DNA from: Chrysomallon squamiferum
Taxonomy: Eukaryota; Mollusca; Gastropoda; Neomphalida; Peltospiridae
Direction of reading: 5' to 3'
Assembly: GCA_012295275.1 (NCBI GenBank)
Contig: CM022679.1
Location: forward strand, 3,070,912-3,134,911
Length of the DNA: 64,000 nt
Shown here: positions 1 through 12,741 of the stretch, one piece after another
How the letters are laid out: the number at the start of each line of letters is the position of its first letter
How positions within the stretch are numbered: position 1 is the stretch's first letter
Program-made: the position numbers and the translations under genes
Notes under the pieces: generated by a model
Told to the model about the DNA's origin: nothing
What the model saw: only the letters and a program-made list of their open reading frames with translations
Database searches by the model: none

Positions 1-967
1 TACACTTTGTGATTTTTTTTTTAAACCCACATTATACTCTTTTCTTCTTACACTTTGTGATTTTTTAACACTGATGCTAAAAAAAAATTAGAAAAAATAA
101 TAATAATAAAAATTTATAAAAAAAAAAGGGAAAAAAATATATATAATAGAAAAAAAAACAAAAAAAACCCAAAACAAAACTCAGTTTGGATGTTTGCAGA
201 ACATTTTCTAACTACAACTTCATATCACTAAAAGTACACTTTAACTGGAATTCAACTGACAGTTTTGTGATAAATCACTTTTTGGGTCTCCTACAGAGTT
301 TGTGAAATTATATATTTGACAACTTGGTACTTCCTGATGCTTCTCCATTCAGGAACAGAATTATGTTTTAAGAAATATTTGAAGACAACGATCATATTTG
401 TCCACCACCCTGTTATCAAGTAATCTAGTATTTCAAACACAAAGTAAATTGTTTTTGCAGTTTTGAATGTTAAACTTTATACCTGGATGTCACTCATAAC
501 AACGTAGTGTTCCAACCAGGAAGTTTACCTGTCAGCCAGGTTAATTTACTACGCTTCTGAAAGATGTTCATCCATCCATGCTTCAGTAATCAGTTTAGAA
601 GCAGATGTATATATATATATATGTCCCACATCCGTCCATCCATCCATCCATTTCCATTCATTAAGGAATTCTCACTGACGGCAGAGATTGAGGGGTTTCA
701 AGATTTACGGTCACATCAATTTGTGGCAAAAAATAATATTCTCAAAAGTATTGATGAATGTAGAATTTTATATTTATGCTTTTGATACCAAACTAAACCA
801 ATCCACACACACACACACACACACACAAAAACCTTTTATCAAAAATCAAATTACAACTTCCCCTTTTACTGATGGTTTGACACTCCTGTGTGAAAACAAC
901 AAATGAAAACAAAAACTTTTACATCTGTCTCTGGGTGCAGCTTGTAAAACTGTTTTTCAGTCAAATT

Positions 968-1390
968 ACAACTCTTCTCGTTTTAACACACAACACACTG
1001 TTACCAACTCTTCTCGTTTTAACACACAACTGATGGTTTGACAACTCTTCTCGTTTTAAAACAACAAATGTTAAAACTCTTTGAGTCATACATCTGTCTT
1101 CTCGTTTTAACACACAACACACTGTTACTGTTACAACTCTTCTCGTTTTAACACACAACACTCTGTTACTGTTACAACTCTTCTCGTTTTAACACACAAC
1201 ACACTGTTACTGTTACAACTCTTCTCGTTTTAACACACAACACTCTGTTACTGTTACAACTCTTCTCGTTTTAACACACAACTCACTGTTACTGTTACAA
1301 CTCTTCTCGTTTTAACACACAACACTCTGTTACTGTTACAACTCTTCTCGTTTTAACACACAACACTCTGTTACTGTTACAACTCTTCTC
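968..1390. repeat. 41-bp minisatellite
   Basis: The tandem array has a core AACTCTTCTCGTTTTAACAC followed by ACAACACTCTGTTACTGTTAC, giving a 41-bp unit. From 1135 the copies start every 41 bp (1135, 1176, 1217, 1258, 1299, 1340, 1381). The earlier copies at about 969-1110 are irregular in length. The last copy is truncated after the TTCTC core. Because 41 is not a multiple of three, the short minus-strand open frame across it is not a protein. Confidence 0.9.
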
Positions 1391-1723
1391 CTAATTACAA
1401 CATCAAAACGATGGCTGCTGATTGAGTACACATCGCAGTTAACGATGAATTAATTAGAGTAAGAAACAAACATGTTGTTTTGACGTTGCCACATCTGTCG
1501 TTCAGAGAAGAATGTTAACAAATAACATCAACGATACATTAACTCCAATTACAACTTTCTTTAAACGAAATTTTTTTTTGTGTCAAGTGGCCATTTTTGA
1601 AATGTGTTGTATGAACAGAAGATTCAAATATGAATACCAAACAACACAAGACACTCAACTGTGTTAGACTGTTAGTATGTTTGAGTAAGTTGTGTTACTT
1701 TGTTAGTGAGTCAGAGTGTGAAA

Positions 1724-1830
1724 TACTTCTCCAAACAGCTGAGTAGAAGCTGAGATTTGAACCTAATACTTAACTGTTTTTTTAGGTCAGTGTCTTAACC
1801 GTACAAGGTACTGAGGTTGATAAATAATTA
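1724..1830 (-). mobile_element. probable tRNA-derived SINE fragment
   Basis: On the minus strand the sequence reads GGTTAAGACACTGACCT, then a short A run, then GGTTCAAATCTCAGC. The second block matches a RNA polymerase III B box (GGTTCRANNCC) closely and sits at 1753-1763. The spacing is what tRNA-headed SINEs show. No clear target-site duplication or 3' tail was defined, so it is called a fragment. Confidence 0.5.
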
Positions 1831-2700
1831 TTCAAGATTTTTCAAACATTTATAGTCACACACTACAGAGTTTTATCCGCTATTCCAATACAAACATCAC
1901 CCTTTTAGGACACACCCTATTTCCATAAAGAAATCAGAAACTGATGTAAAATTAATGAAAATAATGAACATAAAATTCAGTATTACATTCAATAATATGT
2001 CTGTAACATATTAAATCTATATGCAATATTTTTTTTTTTAAAATTTATATTTAGAATGTTTTTATTATTTAGGATTTTAAAACCGGTTATTGATCCTTTT
2101 TATTATTTTTTTTTTTCTTTCTTTCTCATAAAACGCATTCCTTGTGAGATGAGGTTTTTTCACTATGGGGGTTCACGTGTAAATATCTGGGTGTGTACGC
2201 GAGTTTGAAGTGGGAGAAACATGGAGGATATTCCACCACATACTTTAACTTTTTGTGAAAGTAAATACATCTCAGGAATTTCTGAAGACGTAGAAATATA
2301 TTTAAAACACACATGCTTGTCCCATCCCTCCTTCTAACAACTTTAAATCTTTAAAACGATGCCCGTATTTGCATAAATGCCATTGTGCTAGTTATTTACA
2401 CATGACTGAATCTGCATCATGGTTGATAGGTTTTTCTTTAGTAAATTAAATGTCAGACGGGACAGAAAGAAAAGAAGAAGAAAAGACATGTGGGTCAGGT
2501 CAGACAATGACCAGATGACCAATTACAGCTGTGACTACAACGTTGTGGCGGAGCATACACTTTGAACAATGTTCTACGTGTAATCTGAGACTTCAAACAG
2601 GTGAGTTATGTCTTACACTGACAATCCATCACTGGACCTTCCTTTACTCAAATAACCAGATATTTGTACACTGTCAGTTCAAAGTGTGTCCACTTATCTT

Positions 2701-2703
<3 letters not shown>

Positions 2704-2786
<83 letters not shown>

Positions 2787-2793
2787 CTCTCTG
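2704..2793. repeat. (CT)n microsatellite
   Basis: A long uninterrupted CT run is followed by a CTTTCT-interrupted tail. Confidence 0.95.
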
Positions 2794-3541
2794 AAACCCA
2801 ATAATTTCTTAAAGACAATTCATAATAATAAATGTCTTTGAAATGAACAAAAGTAGTAAGCAGTTATAGATACTGTGGTTATGGTACATGTCCACACACA
2901 GACACACACACATACATTTATAAAAATAGTTAACCATTGTCCATCCCACAAACAAACACAAAGACACATGAAAAGACATTAAAAAAAAAAAAAAAAATGT
3001 GAGTTTGTATGCACGTATGTATGTATGGGTGTATGACAGTACATCAAATGACTTGAATTATTAGAGATGATATCATGTGTTTTCCTGTCTGTGCGTAGGT
3101 GGAATACAGACAATCACTTACTGCTGTTTAATGAGAACACACAGTGGTATGTCTGTATTCAACAGAATGTATTCGTGGCATGAAATAAAAACAGATATCA
3201 CATCAGTGATCTTTGTGTGGGGTTTGCTGTGTATGCTAATTACCTGGATGTGTGTTTGTGTTTGTGAGTGCAGTCTGTGTTCACCTTGTCAAACAAACCA
3301 ACTCCTTGCTGCTATTTGTTGTACTGCACAGGTAACACTTTGTTCAAACACTTAGCACAGTGTACAAAACACAGGTGCTGTGTTTTTATTACCTGTGTGT
3401 GAGAAAGAAAAAAAAATGAGGACGAGGTATTCAGGTGGTGAGGGTTTTATTGTCAGATGATGTTAGACAAAGTTAACTTTAAACCAGATTGATTTACAAG
3501 TTTAATGTCATCATAAAAATTTTATTTTTATAAATTGTTGT

Positions 3542-3576
<35 letters not shown>

Positions 3577-4008
3577 GTCTCTGATACATACTTACATAAA
3601 TATGTACACTACATTCCCAAACTCTCTCAGAAAACCAAAAATAATTTTAAAAATTTCTCATGCAAACATAACAAATTCATCAATATATAATCCATCATTT
3701 GTACCAAAACAAAACATTATTTTGTTTTTTCCTTCATTTTTTTTTTTCATTTTTTTTTTAAGTTTTCTTAAATCTTTTCTATATGCTTATTTCTTGCCTT
3801 TATCATCGTATTAAATTCCAGCAGGCATGAATCAGCTTTTTAACTGTTCCTTCCTAAACTACTTACATTGTAATAGAGTACAACATGTTATGACAAAGTA
3901 CCACAACGTTGTAAGAAATCACAGGGAAGTGAAACCTGAGAAAAAACAGCTACCGTTTGACAACAAAAGGAAAAAATGTGTAATAGTCTGGTAAAAAATA
4001 AGTATAAA

Positions 4009-4011
<3 letters not shown>

Positions 4012-4055
<44 letters not shown>
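4012..4055. repeat. (CA)n microsatellite
   Basis: About 22 CA units, followed at 4126-4155 by a separate short GAT/ATG trinucleotide run. Confidence 0.95.
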
Positions 4056-4059
<4 letters not shown>

Positions 4060-4123
4060 TATAAATACAAAAAGACATACACACAGAGATAAAAATTCTA
4101 ATACATTAGTCACTTTATGATAA

Positions 4124-4155
<32 letters not shown>

Positions 4156-4499
4156 AAGGTGATGATGATAATTATGATGATAATAATGTCAAGGATAAAA
4201 GTATTGTGCATGCACCCACACATGCAACTTCTCGTTTTATCTTTGGACAGCTGGAAGGTAAAGTACATGATTTATCACGTTTTTTTATCTTAAGTTTGTT
4301 CCAGGTTATCTCACTTAAAAACTAAAACACACCTGTTAAGATATGAAAATATTTGGTCATGTGTTTGCGTAAGATAACATTAAATTTAACCATAGTTAAT
4401 ACAGTATACTTAATTTAAATAAACAGCTAGTATAATATTCTTATTTGTGTATTATATATAGAGGAGTAGTCATACATACAAATAAACACACATACAATG

Positions 4500-4812
4500 T
4501 ATTTGTGTAATGTATGTATGTATGTATATATGTATGTTTATGTGTGTATGTATGTATATGTGTATGAATGTATATATGTATATATATATATATTAGTGTA
4601 TATTTAACATACATGTGTGTATGTGTCAAATTAAAATACATGTGTGTGTGTATATTTAATATACATGTGTGTATGTGTGTAATACAATAATATACATGTG
4701 TGTATGTATTTAATATACATGTGTATATGTGTGTATATTTAATATACATGTGTGTGTGTGTGTGTGTATTTAATATACATGTGTGTGTGTATTTAATAAA
4801 ACATGTGTGTGC
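4500..4812. repeat. imperfect TG/TA-rich minisatellite
   Basis: Repeats of the form TATTTAATATACATGTGTGTG with variable spacing, preceded by GTAT-rich sequence. The minus-strand open frame over it is a low-complexity Tyr/Thr/His/Ile string and is not considered a gene. Confidence 0.75.
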
Positions 4813-4989
4813 TTGTCAGGTAAAGATGTAAGTTGTATAAGAGGTAAATGTGAATCAGAGTTCAGTTTAACTCATTATAAAAACAAGTGACAGACGACAT
4901 TCCTCTCAGACAACCTGACACTGACACCGAGCCCCTCCTGTCATCTCAACCAAACCACAACAGTTTAACAAGACAGAGCTCCTTTCTTT

Positions 4990-5135
4990 TATCTTTCAAC
5001 TGACACAGTGCCGTTCAGTGCCATGTTTAACAGGATGCACTGTTCTGCTTTGTCTTTCAGCTGAAACAGTGAAGTATCACAATGTAATACCATGTTTGAC
5101 TTGACACAGTATTCTGTTCTATCTTTCAACTGTGA
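4990..5135. repeat. degenerate ~64-bp tandem repeat
   Basis: TCTTTCAACTGACACAGTG, TCTTTCAGCTGAAACAGTG and TCTTTCAACTGTGACG occur at about 4991, 5054 and 5118, each followed by related CATGTTT and TTCTG blocks. This looks like an old triplication. Confidence 0.6.
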
Positions 5136-5338
5136 CGTCAAAGCAGTGTAGTATAGCATACAGTTTACTTCTCCAACAAAATGTTTGATGTAAAATTTAT
5201 ATAGTACCACATCTTTTAAAGAGAATAAATAAATTTGTTCTTAAATATATATTTTTTTATAATATTTTTTTCCAGCGATTCTGAAATAAATCACATATTT
5301 TGGCTTGGACAAATCTCCAGAAATCTATCCCAAGTATT

Positions 5339-5525
5339 ACATTTATCAAAAAATATCTATGTAAAATCTAACTAAAAATCTTTGTAAAATCTATTTAAAA
5401 ACCTTTGTAAAATATATTTTAAATTCTGTGTAAAATCTATTTAAAAAATCTGTGTCAAAATTGATCTAAAAATCTATGATAACACATTTTTCTACAAATC
5501 TATATAACTGCTTTATCTACAAATC
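5339..5525. repeat. degenerate ~25-bp tandem repeat
   Basis: About seven imperfect copies of AAATCTATGTAAAATCTATTT-like sequence. No function is evident. Confidence 0.6.
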
Positions 5526-5833
5526 TATACAGGTAACCGGTATCAGGTATGTACACCTGAGGGCTAACAACTGTTATACTTTCAGCAGACATTGTCTGCT
5601 TTTTATTACAAGTTTGTCTTTGACCTTTACTGACACAGAAAACCAAAATAAAGCAAAGAACTAACAGATTGATGAAAGATTTTCACTGCAAGAACTTTCA
5701 GCATAAACCAATTTATAGTTTTTTGTTTTTTAATAACTCTCATTTACTCTTCTCTCTATCCTATTTCTCTTTTTCTGTCTCTCTATATCTCTTTAAAACT
5801 ATAATCCTATCTTTCTTTTTTCTGTCTTGTTCT

Positions 5834-5838
<5 letters not shown>

Positions 5839-5891
<53 letters not shown>
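5839..5891. repeat. (CT)n microsatellite
   Basis: Uninterrupted CT run. It is close in length to other CT/GA runs in the window. Confidence 0.95.
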
Positions 5892-5893
<2 letters not shown>

Positions 5894-6149
5894 TTAAAAT
5901 GCAATTAATTTTAAAATTTGCATGTCAAGCTAAATGTTTTATATCTAATTTTATTCTCTTCTACCAGTACAAATTCTGTTTTTATTTATTTGGCAGTAAA
6001 TATTTTTAATTTGAAATTTAAATGCATAATTCACTGTAATTTAATAGTTTAAACAGTGAAAGTGTCTTCTTGTTTGCCAGAAAATAATTTACACAAGTTA
6101 ATGGGATTTTTTTTTTTTTAATAAAACAGAAAAATACTCTGTTTACATG

Positions 6150-6159
<10 letters not shown>

Positions 6160-6221
<62 letters not shown>
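6160..6221. repeat. (GT)n microsatellite
   Basis: About 30 GT units preceded by a short (AT)n run. Confidence 0.95.
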
Positions 6222-6222
<1 letters not shown>

Positions 6223-8142
6223 CTGGGTGTATGGGAGAAAGTGAGTGCATGCATTTTCATCAATAGATCTTTATATAATCGATATCTATAACCCATATAC
6301 TACTAAAACTACATATATAATATCATTGACTCAACTGAGGTGAATACATTAGCTAACATATATCTGTGTATATATACACAAATTTGAAAGTACACAAAAC
6401 ACTTAGTTTCTACAGGCTTATTTAATTCTAAGCCCTAAAGGCACCGGCCTTTTGAAGAAAGAAAAAGAACGAAAAACACCATTAAAAACACATCTGAATG
6501 ATTGGCAATAAAAATGTCTTGGCCAGCGAGATAAAATTTTCCAATTCTAAATCACTGCAGGGCTGATTTTAACCCACTGTGAACTGCGTGTGACCGAATT
6601 TAACCCTTTATGAGCCAACATAAGAACAAACTTAACCAACTTTGAAACAGACTTCAAAGCTTTGTGAGGCAACATGTGACCAGACTAAGCTTTTATTTTC
6701 AAGTACTGTATTAAGTAAAGGTTTTATATTTGCATATATAAATATTTATGAAGTATCATACCCTCTCCTACTCTCATCATAATATGTTAACAATTATACT
6801 GAATGACTGAGATACACGAGTTCTGAATTAATACATAATTTGAAAAAGTATATATATATATATAGTGTTTTTTCCATTTTACTATTTATTTGGTATCACA
6901 GTTATCATCATTTTCATGGTGGTGAAAATAAAAAATGTTATTGCTGTTGTTGTTCCAAACATTGCTATTATTATTATTATTGCTGTTGTCATAATCATTA
7001 TTATTAAAATATACATTATACATATAAATCATTGTAAAATACAAAAGATTAGAAGTATACATTACAGTTAACTTCAATACATGTAACAGCCTGATACAGT
7101 GTTATCTTTACACACTCACAAGATCGAGTGCAGATTTTAGGGTCAGAGAGAAGTCGTCTCAATTGACATATAAAAAATAATACCATGCTGGGCAGATAAA
7201 GATAATCCATAATCTTGTGACCTAATCCATAACAATATATTACCACACTGTGCAGAAATGGCAGAGAATACTGTTAAAAGTTTGTAATGTTATTACATTA
7301 TATGGAATATTAAAACATTTAATGTAACACTAGGTAAAGCAAAACAGCATTTGATTGTCACTTGATCATGGGTGTATACAGACCATAAAAGAAGTATATT
7401 TGGGTCAAGTTGTGGGCCTTATAATAAAAATATAATGTAAATATTATAGAGGTGACATTTGGTATACCACTTTGCACCTATCTTTCAATAAACTTCTATT
7501 TGATTTGATGGTTATATTTATTTATTTATTTATTTTTGTTTTGTTGTTGGAGTTGTTATTATTATTATTAAATTAATTTATTAATTAAATATATCAATAT
7601 ACTTATTCATTAAGGATTAACATGCACTTAATTAAATTAATATTTATGACGTTAGGTCAGAGTCTACTTTTAAAGAGTTGTTACCCCCCCTCTTGATTCT
7701 CCATAATAATGTATTGACCTGTGATAATTATTTCAGCGAAACTTCCTGGTCGATAAGAAATTTGGATTAGCACTTCAACAGTTACAAAGTCTTAATTCAA
7801 GATAAAAAATAAATATGCTTTTTTTTTTTTAAAAACTTTTATAGAAACACCTCTCAAAGTGAAGTGAGATAAATTGTTAAATGTTCTGGAGTATCCAAGT
7901 TAGAAAAAAATACAATAAAATAACTGTGGAATTTGAGTAAAACGTACCCTTAATCTTGCCAAGCTATATTTGTATACCAAAACATATTTATATGTGGTTT
8001 TTTTTTTTTTTAATAGAATGTAAAACAATGTAATACTGTTGTATTACACTGTAGTGCAGTGAGATAATCACAGAGAACAAAGTAGATAAATTTAAAACAG
8101 TGTTTGTTTGTTCATTTTCTAACTTAGTATGTGTGTATGCGT

Positions 8143-8190
<48 letters not shown>

Positions 8191-9701
8191 AGTGATCAGT
8201 TATATTTACATCATTACAGCATCAAGGTTCATTTATCACACATCAATACTGACAAGAGATATTGTGTTTTACACAAAGTAATACAAGATGTTGTATTTGA
8301 ACACTGCGTTCATGCAGCACTGTTTGAATAGCAAGACTTTTGTAAAGATATTGATCAGTGAATCGAACACACCTTGTTTACTTTACCTGTGTAAATTACC
8401 TTTAATAACAGGTAATAGTGATTTGACTTTCTTATATATATATTATAGATGTACATACACGTTTGGATGTATGTACATACGTGTGTGTATGTATGTAAGT
8501 ATGCATTTTGTGTTATAATAGATATAATACTACCACTGTTTTTACTGTTATTGCTACTGATACAATCCTAACATTCAGTTCTTCAGATCAATGAATGTTA
8601 TGTTATAAAATGTTTACAGGGGTGGGGGATGGCAATGAGGTATAATAACTATAAAATATAAAGATGTATACTGCAAATACTATATTTTCTGAAGTTTTAA
8701 TCTGTATTTTGAAATTTTTAAAATTTTTAAAATTTAAATACCATGTTTTGAAATGTTTTACAAAGTAATTTTTGAAAAATTTAAATGTTTTGAAATGTTT
8801 TACAATTTTTAAAATTTAAATACCATGTTTTCAAATGTTTTAATAAGTGATTTTTAAAATGTATTAACATTTATATTAATCTCGCCTGAAGCTATAACAA
8901 AGTATTATCTCACATTACCCACGTGTTGGTATGTGTAAAGAAATATTTTGAGAATGTAAGTGCTGAAATTGTTTTACTATGTTTTTCATTCTCTCAAGTA
9001 ACTTGTTTATCAATACACATCAGCCATTTTCTCTGTTGCATCATCCAAAGTTGTGTACTGCACTGCAGCTGTGGAATTTACATAAGAATTTGACAAAATT
9101 AATGTTTATTGTAGTTGTTGGAATGAAGTCATAAATTATGTACAGCCATAAATTTAAAATAAATAAATAAATAAATAAATTTTAAAAAATAATAATAATA
9201 AATAAAAAAATCAAATGAAAAGTGTTATTTGTTTATGTTGTTGTGTTTTATTAGTATTAGCATTACTTTTTATTATTTATATCATTATTTATATACTTTA
9301 AATATAGATGCACAAGGAATGTTTAGCAAGATCTCATTGCAAACATATTTTGGTTATTAATAATTCACTTTAGAATATACACATTTTGAAGAATTTATGA
9401 AACAATTCAAAATTCACCTGTATGTTTTTACTTTATGAAGTTAGTTACACTAGGAAGTCATAGTGAAGTATAAATGAAAGAAGATGAAGTTAATTTAACA
9501 AAACTTGACTGGTTAACATAAAAAATTATATGTTTATATGTATGTGTGATTTTCTATGTGTGCTTGTGTTTATGCAGGTATGTTTTTTATGTGTATGTGA
9601 GTGTATATGTGTGTTTGTATGTGTTTATAAGTGTTTGTATTTATCAGTGTCTCTGAACACACAAGTAATCATAAGCAAAATGATGGTCCCCAGAAATATA
9701 A

Positions 9702-9702
<1 letters not shown>

Positions 9703-9749
<47 letters not shown>
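9703..9749. repeat. (CA)n microsatellite
   Basis: About 23 CA units. Three short overlapping open frames cross it; none resembles a protein outside the repeat. Confidence 0.95.
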
Positions 9750-9753
<4 letters not shown>

Positions 9754-10160
9754 TAATGACTGGATGCTGAAACATAAAATCAAAATTGCCAGATGTCTGA
9801 TTTTCATTAAAATCTTTCATTACTTTATCTGATATTTTGTCTCTGGAAATATTTAAAAACAACAAATCAAAAAAATATAAATCCTTTTTTAGTCACTTTA
9901 TACAAATTATTTTACTATTATTGATTTTTCTTAAATTTTTTTTTTTTTTTTCATTTAATATAAAATATATCACTGTAATATACTGTATACACTGAATGTG
10001 TGTGCAGATTAATACTACAGTAAACACTGTAACAGCATCTGACCCCAGTCATTACCATTTCATGGTGCTTTGTTTACACATTTATTTCACTTTTATTCCG
10101 ACTTTTTTTTTCATTTTTTTTTTCTTGAAAATTTAAAATTAGTAATTTTATTTATCTTAC

Positions 10161-10386
10161 TGAACCACTGCTGCTGGAGGAGATTGTTCGGCTGTACGAT
10201 GTCGAGAAATCCGTTAGTCATTGTGAATATAACGTCCATTCCCTTCTCCACCGTTGACCGGTCGTCGGTGACCACAATCACACTCACAGACTTCGCTTCA
10301 TCCGAACTCTGCGGGTCTTCAGCGCACATTATTCCTAAGACGAAAAACGACAAAGCGAACAGCGAAAACGTCCTGCGTATACTCAT
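10161..10386 (-). CDS. first exon of a secreted/membrane protein, prominin-like
   Basis: Codes for 75 residues plus one base, from ATG at 10386 to a splice donor TTCA|GTAAGA (exon ends 10161). A typical signal peptide opens the protein: MSIRRTFSLF, then a hydrophobic core to about residue 20, with likely cleavage after Cys21-Ala22. Residues 53-67 (IFTMTNGFLDIVQPN) resemble the segment before the first membrane span of prominin (CD133), where vertebrates have a FLYVVQP motif. The ATG lies in good context (AAAATGA) and downstream of a TATA/CRE region. The remaining exons, including the five membrane spans a prominin needs, were not found in the 10 kb to the left. The gene is therefore either cut by the window edge after a long intron or is only a fragment. 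The family call rests on one short motif plus the signal peptide. Confidence 0.5.
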
Positions 10387-10576
10387 TTTCCTTTCCGTTA
10401 TTTTAATGTCCGTTCTAATTGCACGTCCAGGAGAAAAAAAAAGTTAACTGAAAAAAACTGAAGCGATCTACTCTCTACAAGCTCGGTTGTTCACTGCAGT
10501 AGTGCTTTCGTCGATCGTTAACCATCCAGCGTTCAACTCTCCTCGCAACCTTTGAAATGACAGGTTCCGGGTTCTG

Positions 10577-10597
10577 TGACGTCACGATCGCTATATA
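10577..10597 (-). promoter_or_regulatory. CRE palindrome and TATA-like box
   Basis: TGACGTCA at 10577-10584 and, on the minus strand, TATATA within 10592-10597. They are about 190-210 bp upstream of the ATG of the prominin-like exon, in a locally CpG-richer stretch (about 10180-10640). Confidence 0.5.
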
Positions 10598-11263
10598 CGC
10601 CCCACAAAGAAAAACGTGAGTGGTTTTCTTTGTATCGATTTTCAAATTGAATGTTTTCACCTGCGCAAATAAATAAATTTAACAAGTGGGAACGTTTGGT
10701 TTATTTTCAGGTCGTGCAAATACGATTAACGCCCACTTACGACATCTATCGAGAAAGAGGTTCTAAAATTGTTAAAATGTGTTACCTGAGTTTATACACC
10801 ATCTTGTTGTTATATATGTTTCGTATTTAAATAGGCCAACTTGGAAAGTCGTTTTGGGCCAGGTCAAATCGACGTCAATTTAGATAAACTATGTAGGTCA
10901 TGTGACAATTGAAGAAAAACAAGTGATTAACTGTCATCTTAAGATATATGATTAATAAATTAAAGATTAAAGATACGCATTATAAAAATGTAAGAAAGTT
11001 AATCAACAGCTGAAAATCCCTTTGTGATAAATTACTAAATTCATTATTAAAAGTGTTTTCCCTAAGTAGATTAACATCATCATCATCATAATTATTTTCA
11101 TCATCATTTTATTGTTATCATCACCATCAGCATCCCTGTATTAAGATCTCGATGACTGTACTATTTGACAAAGAGATGTAAGAAATCGTGACGAACTGTC
11201 GTGACAGCTACATTGATATGCCCAACCATAATTATGCTTCGTCAGCAGCATGACAGTTGTGTG

Positions 11264-11267
<4 letters not shown>

Positions 11268-11336
<69 letters not shown>

Positions 11337-11413
11337 TTTTCATGAGATGAGCGAGTAAAAACCACAATCAGTTTTTATATAGATAGGTATATATACAGAT
11401 ACGGCGATATATA

Positions 11414-11444
<31 letters not shown>

Positions 11445-11503
11445 AGATATAGATATAGATATAGATATAGATATAGATAGATATAGATATAGATAGATAG
11501 ATC
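11268..11503. repeat. (AT)n run followed by (GATATA)n array
   Basis: A pure AT dinucleotide run at about 11268-11333, then at 11387-11503 a second AT stretch passing into a regular hexanucleotide ATAGAT/GATATA array. Confidence 0.9.
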
Positions 11504-12657
11504 GGTGTATGGACAGACACCTTCGTGTTTGTGTATACGTGTATGAAATGTATGAGTGTAATAACAGTATTTCTTCACATGGTGCTGTCAAATGATCTGT
11601 AACGGGTGGGGTCCCAAAACTGTCACGATCCGCCCCCTTGTTGTGAGAGGGGCTATCGTTTACTGCATCAGCTCATGATTTTGCCTGGCTTATACTCACT
11701 TAAAAAGGTAATGTTGTACACATGTCACAGTACTGCCAATCATTACAGGTAATGTTACAGATGTTTACAAAACCAGTTATATTTATTATCAATAAACATG
11801 TATTCAGGACAGAGTGAAAGCTGAATGTCAGAAGCAGATATGTTGTTGCCTTAGTAGACGTTCCTGTTGAGTTATTTTCCGTTCCAACCAAGGCAGTGGT
11901 AAATGTTTCCCTGTCTAAGGAAAGATGCTAATAAAAATATCAGTTATTACTAATCGGAAAAACGATTCCTTCGACAATTACATGTAAAACGTTTTGTTGC
12001 TACATTTTAAAGAATGAAAAGGAAATTTATTTTAATTGTTTATTATTTGCAATAGTTAATTTTGATATAACCTAATTATATACGTTTATTTATATTTTTT
12101 ATCTTTCATTTGATCCACCGGAACAGATAAACATTTAAATAGTTTTAAAAATCTGTGTTAGACTTGAAGGAATGAACAAATAAAGGAAGAAAGCAAAATC
12201 TGATGTGAAATGACTAAAGCCATCAGGACACCAGATTGATTTCTTAGCGAGAGATATGTTAGTGAAGGGTTATTTTGATTTTCAAAACTTGTCCACATCA
12301 TACTAGCAACCACATTTCTGATAAGAAAAAGATGAAGAAAAAAACTTGTCAAATTATCCAACTCTTGTCTCTTTAGAAGATTTATTTGATTTCGCAATGA
12401 TATAAAGGTTCTTTGATCCTTTTGACATAAATGTAATGCAAATTGATAATAATTATTATAAGGACATAAAACTGCGAGGTCATTTGTCGGTTTCGCCACT
12501 GACTGAACCAAACAGGTAATCCGTTCATTAATTCACCTGAACAGGATTTATGTCTGTAATCATATAGCCATTAGTGTGAACTTCACTGAATCATAGATGT
12601 TTCGTAATGTCGGATTTTAAACATTTACTGAAACAGACACGCAGAAAGATAGTGATT

Positions 12658-12660
<3 letters not shown>

Positions 12661-12725
<65 letters not shown>

Positions 12726-12741
12726 AGAGAGAGAGAGAGGG
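12661..12741. repeat. (GA)n microsatellite
   Basis: GA run interrupted by two GGGG-containing blocks near 12722 and 12741. Confidence 0.95.

Larger units (their letters stand above)
1..10100. other. gene-poor AT-rich stretch, possibly intron of the prominin-like gene
   Basis: I find no exon here on either strand that joins in phase to a recognisable protein. Open frames are short and mostly translate microsatellites. If the exon at 10161-10386 on the minus strand is the first exon of a gene, this stretch is its first intron and the next exon lies beyond the left edge. Contents are itemised in the repeat entries. Absence of exons is my reading only; a weakly conserved small exon could be missed. 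Confidence 0.5.

Noticed and set aside
2531-2794. Open frames with Ser-Leu or Arg-Glu repeats over CT/GA arrays here and elsewhere
   Set aside because: Pure translation of dinucleotide repeats.
10070-10447. 125-codon plus-strand open frame
   Set aside because: It is the antisense shadow of the minus-strand signal-peptide exon; its sequence has no family features.
10475-10660. 61-codon minus-strand open frame upstream of the prominin-like exon
   Set aside because: It lies over the CRE/TATA and leader region and is better explained as promoter/5' UTR; no protein similarity seen.
12158-12511. 117-codon minus-strand open frame
   Set aside because: No recognisable motif and no phase-matching neighbour exon; Leu/Ser/Asn-rich composition is what AT-rich non-coding DNA gives.
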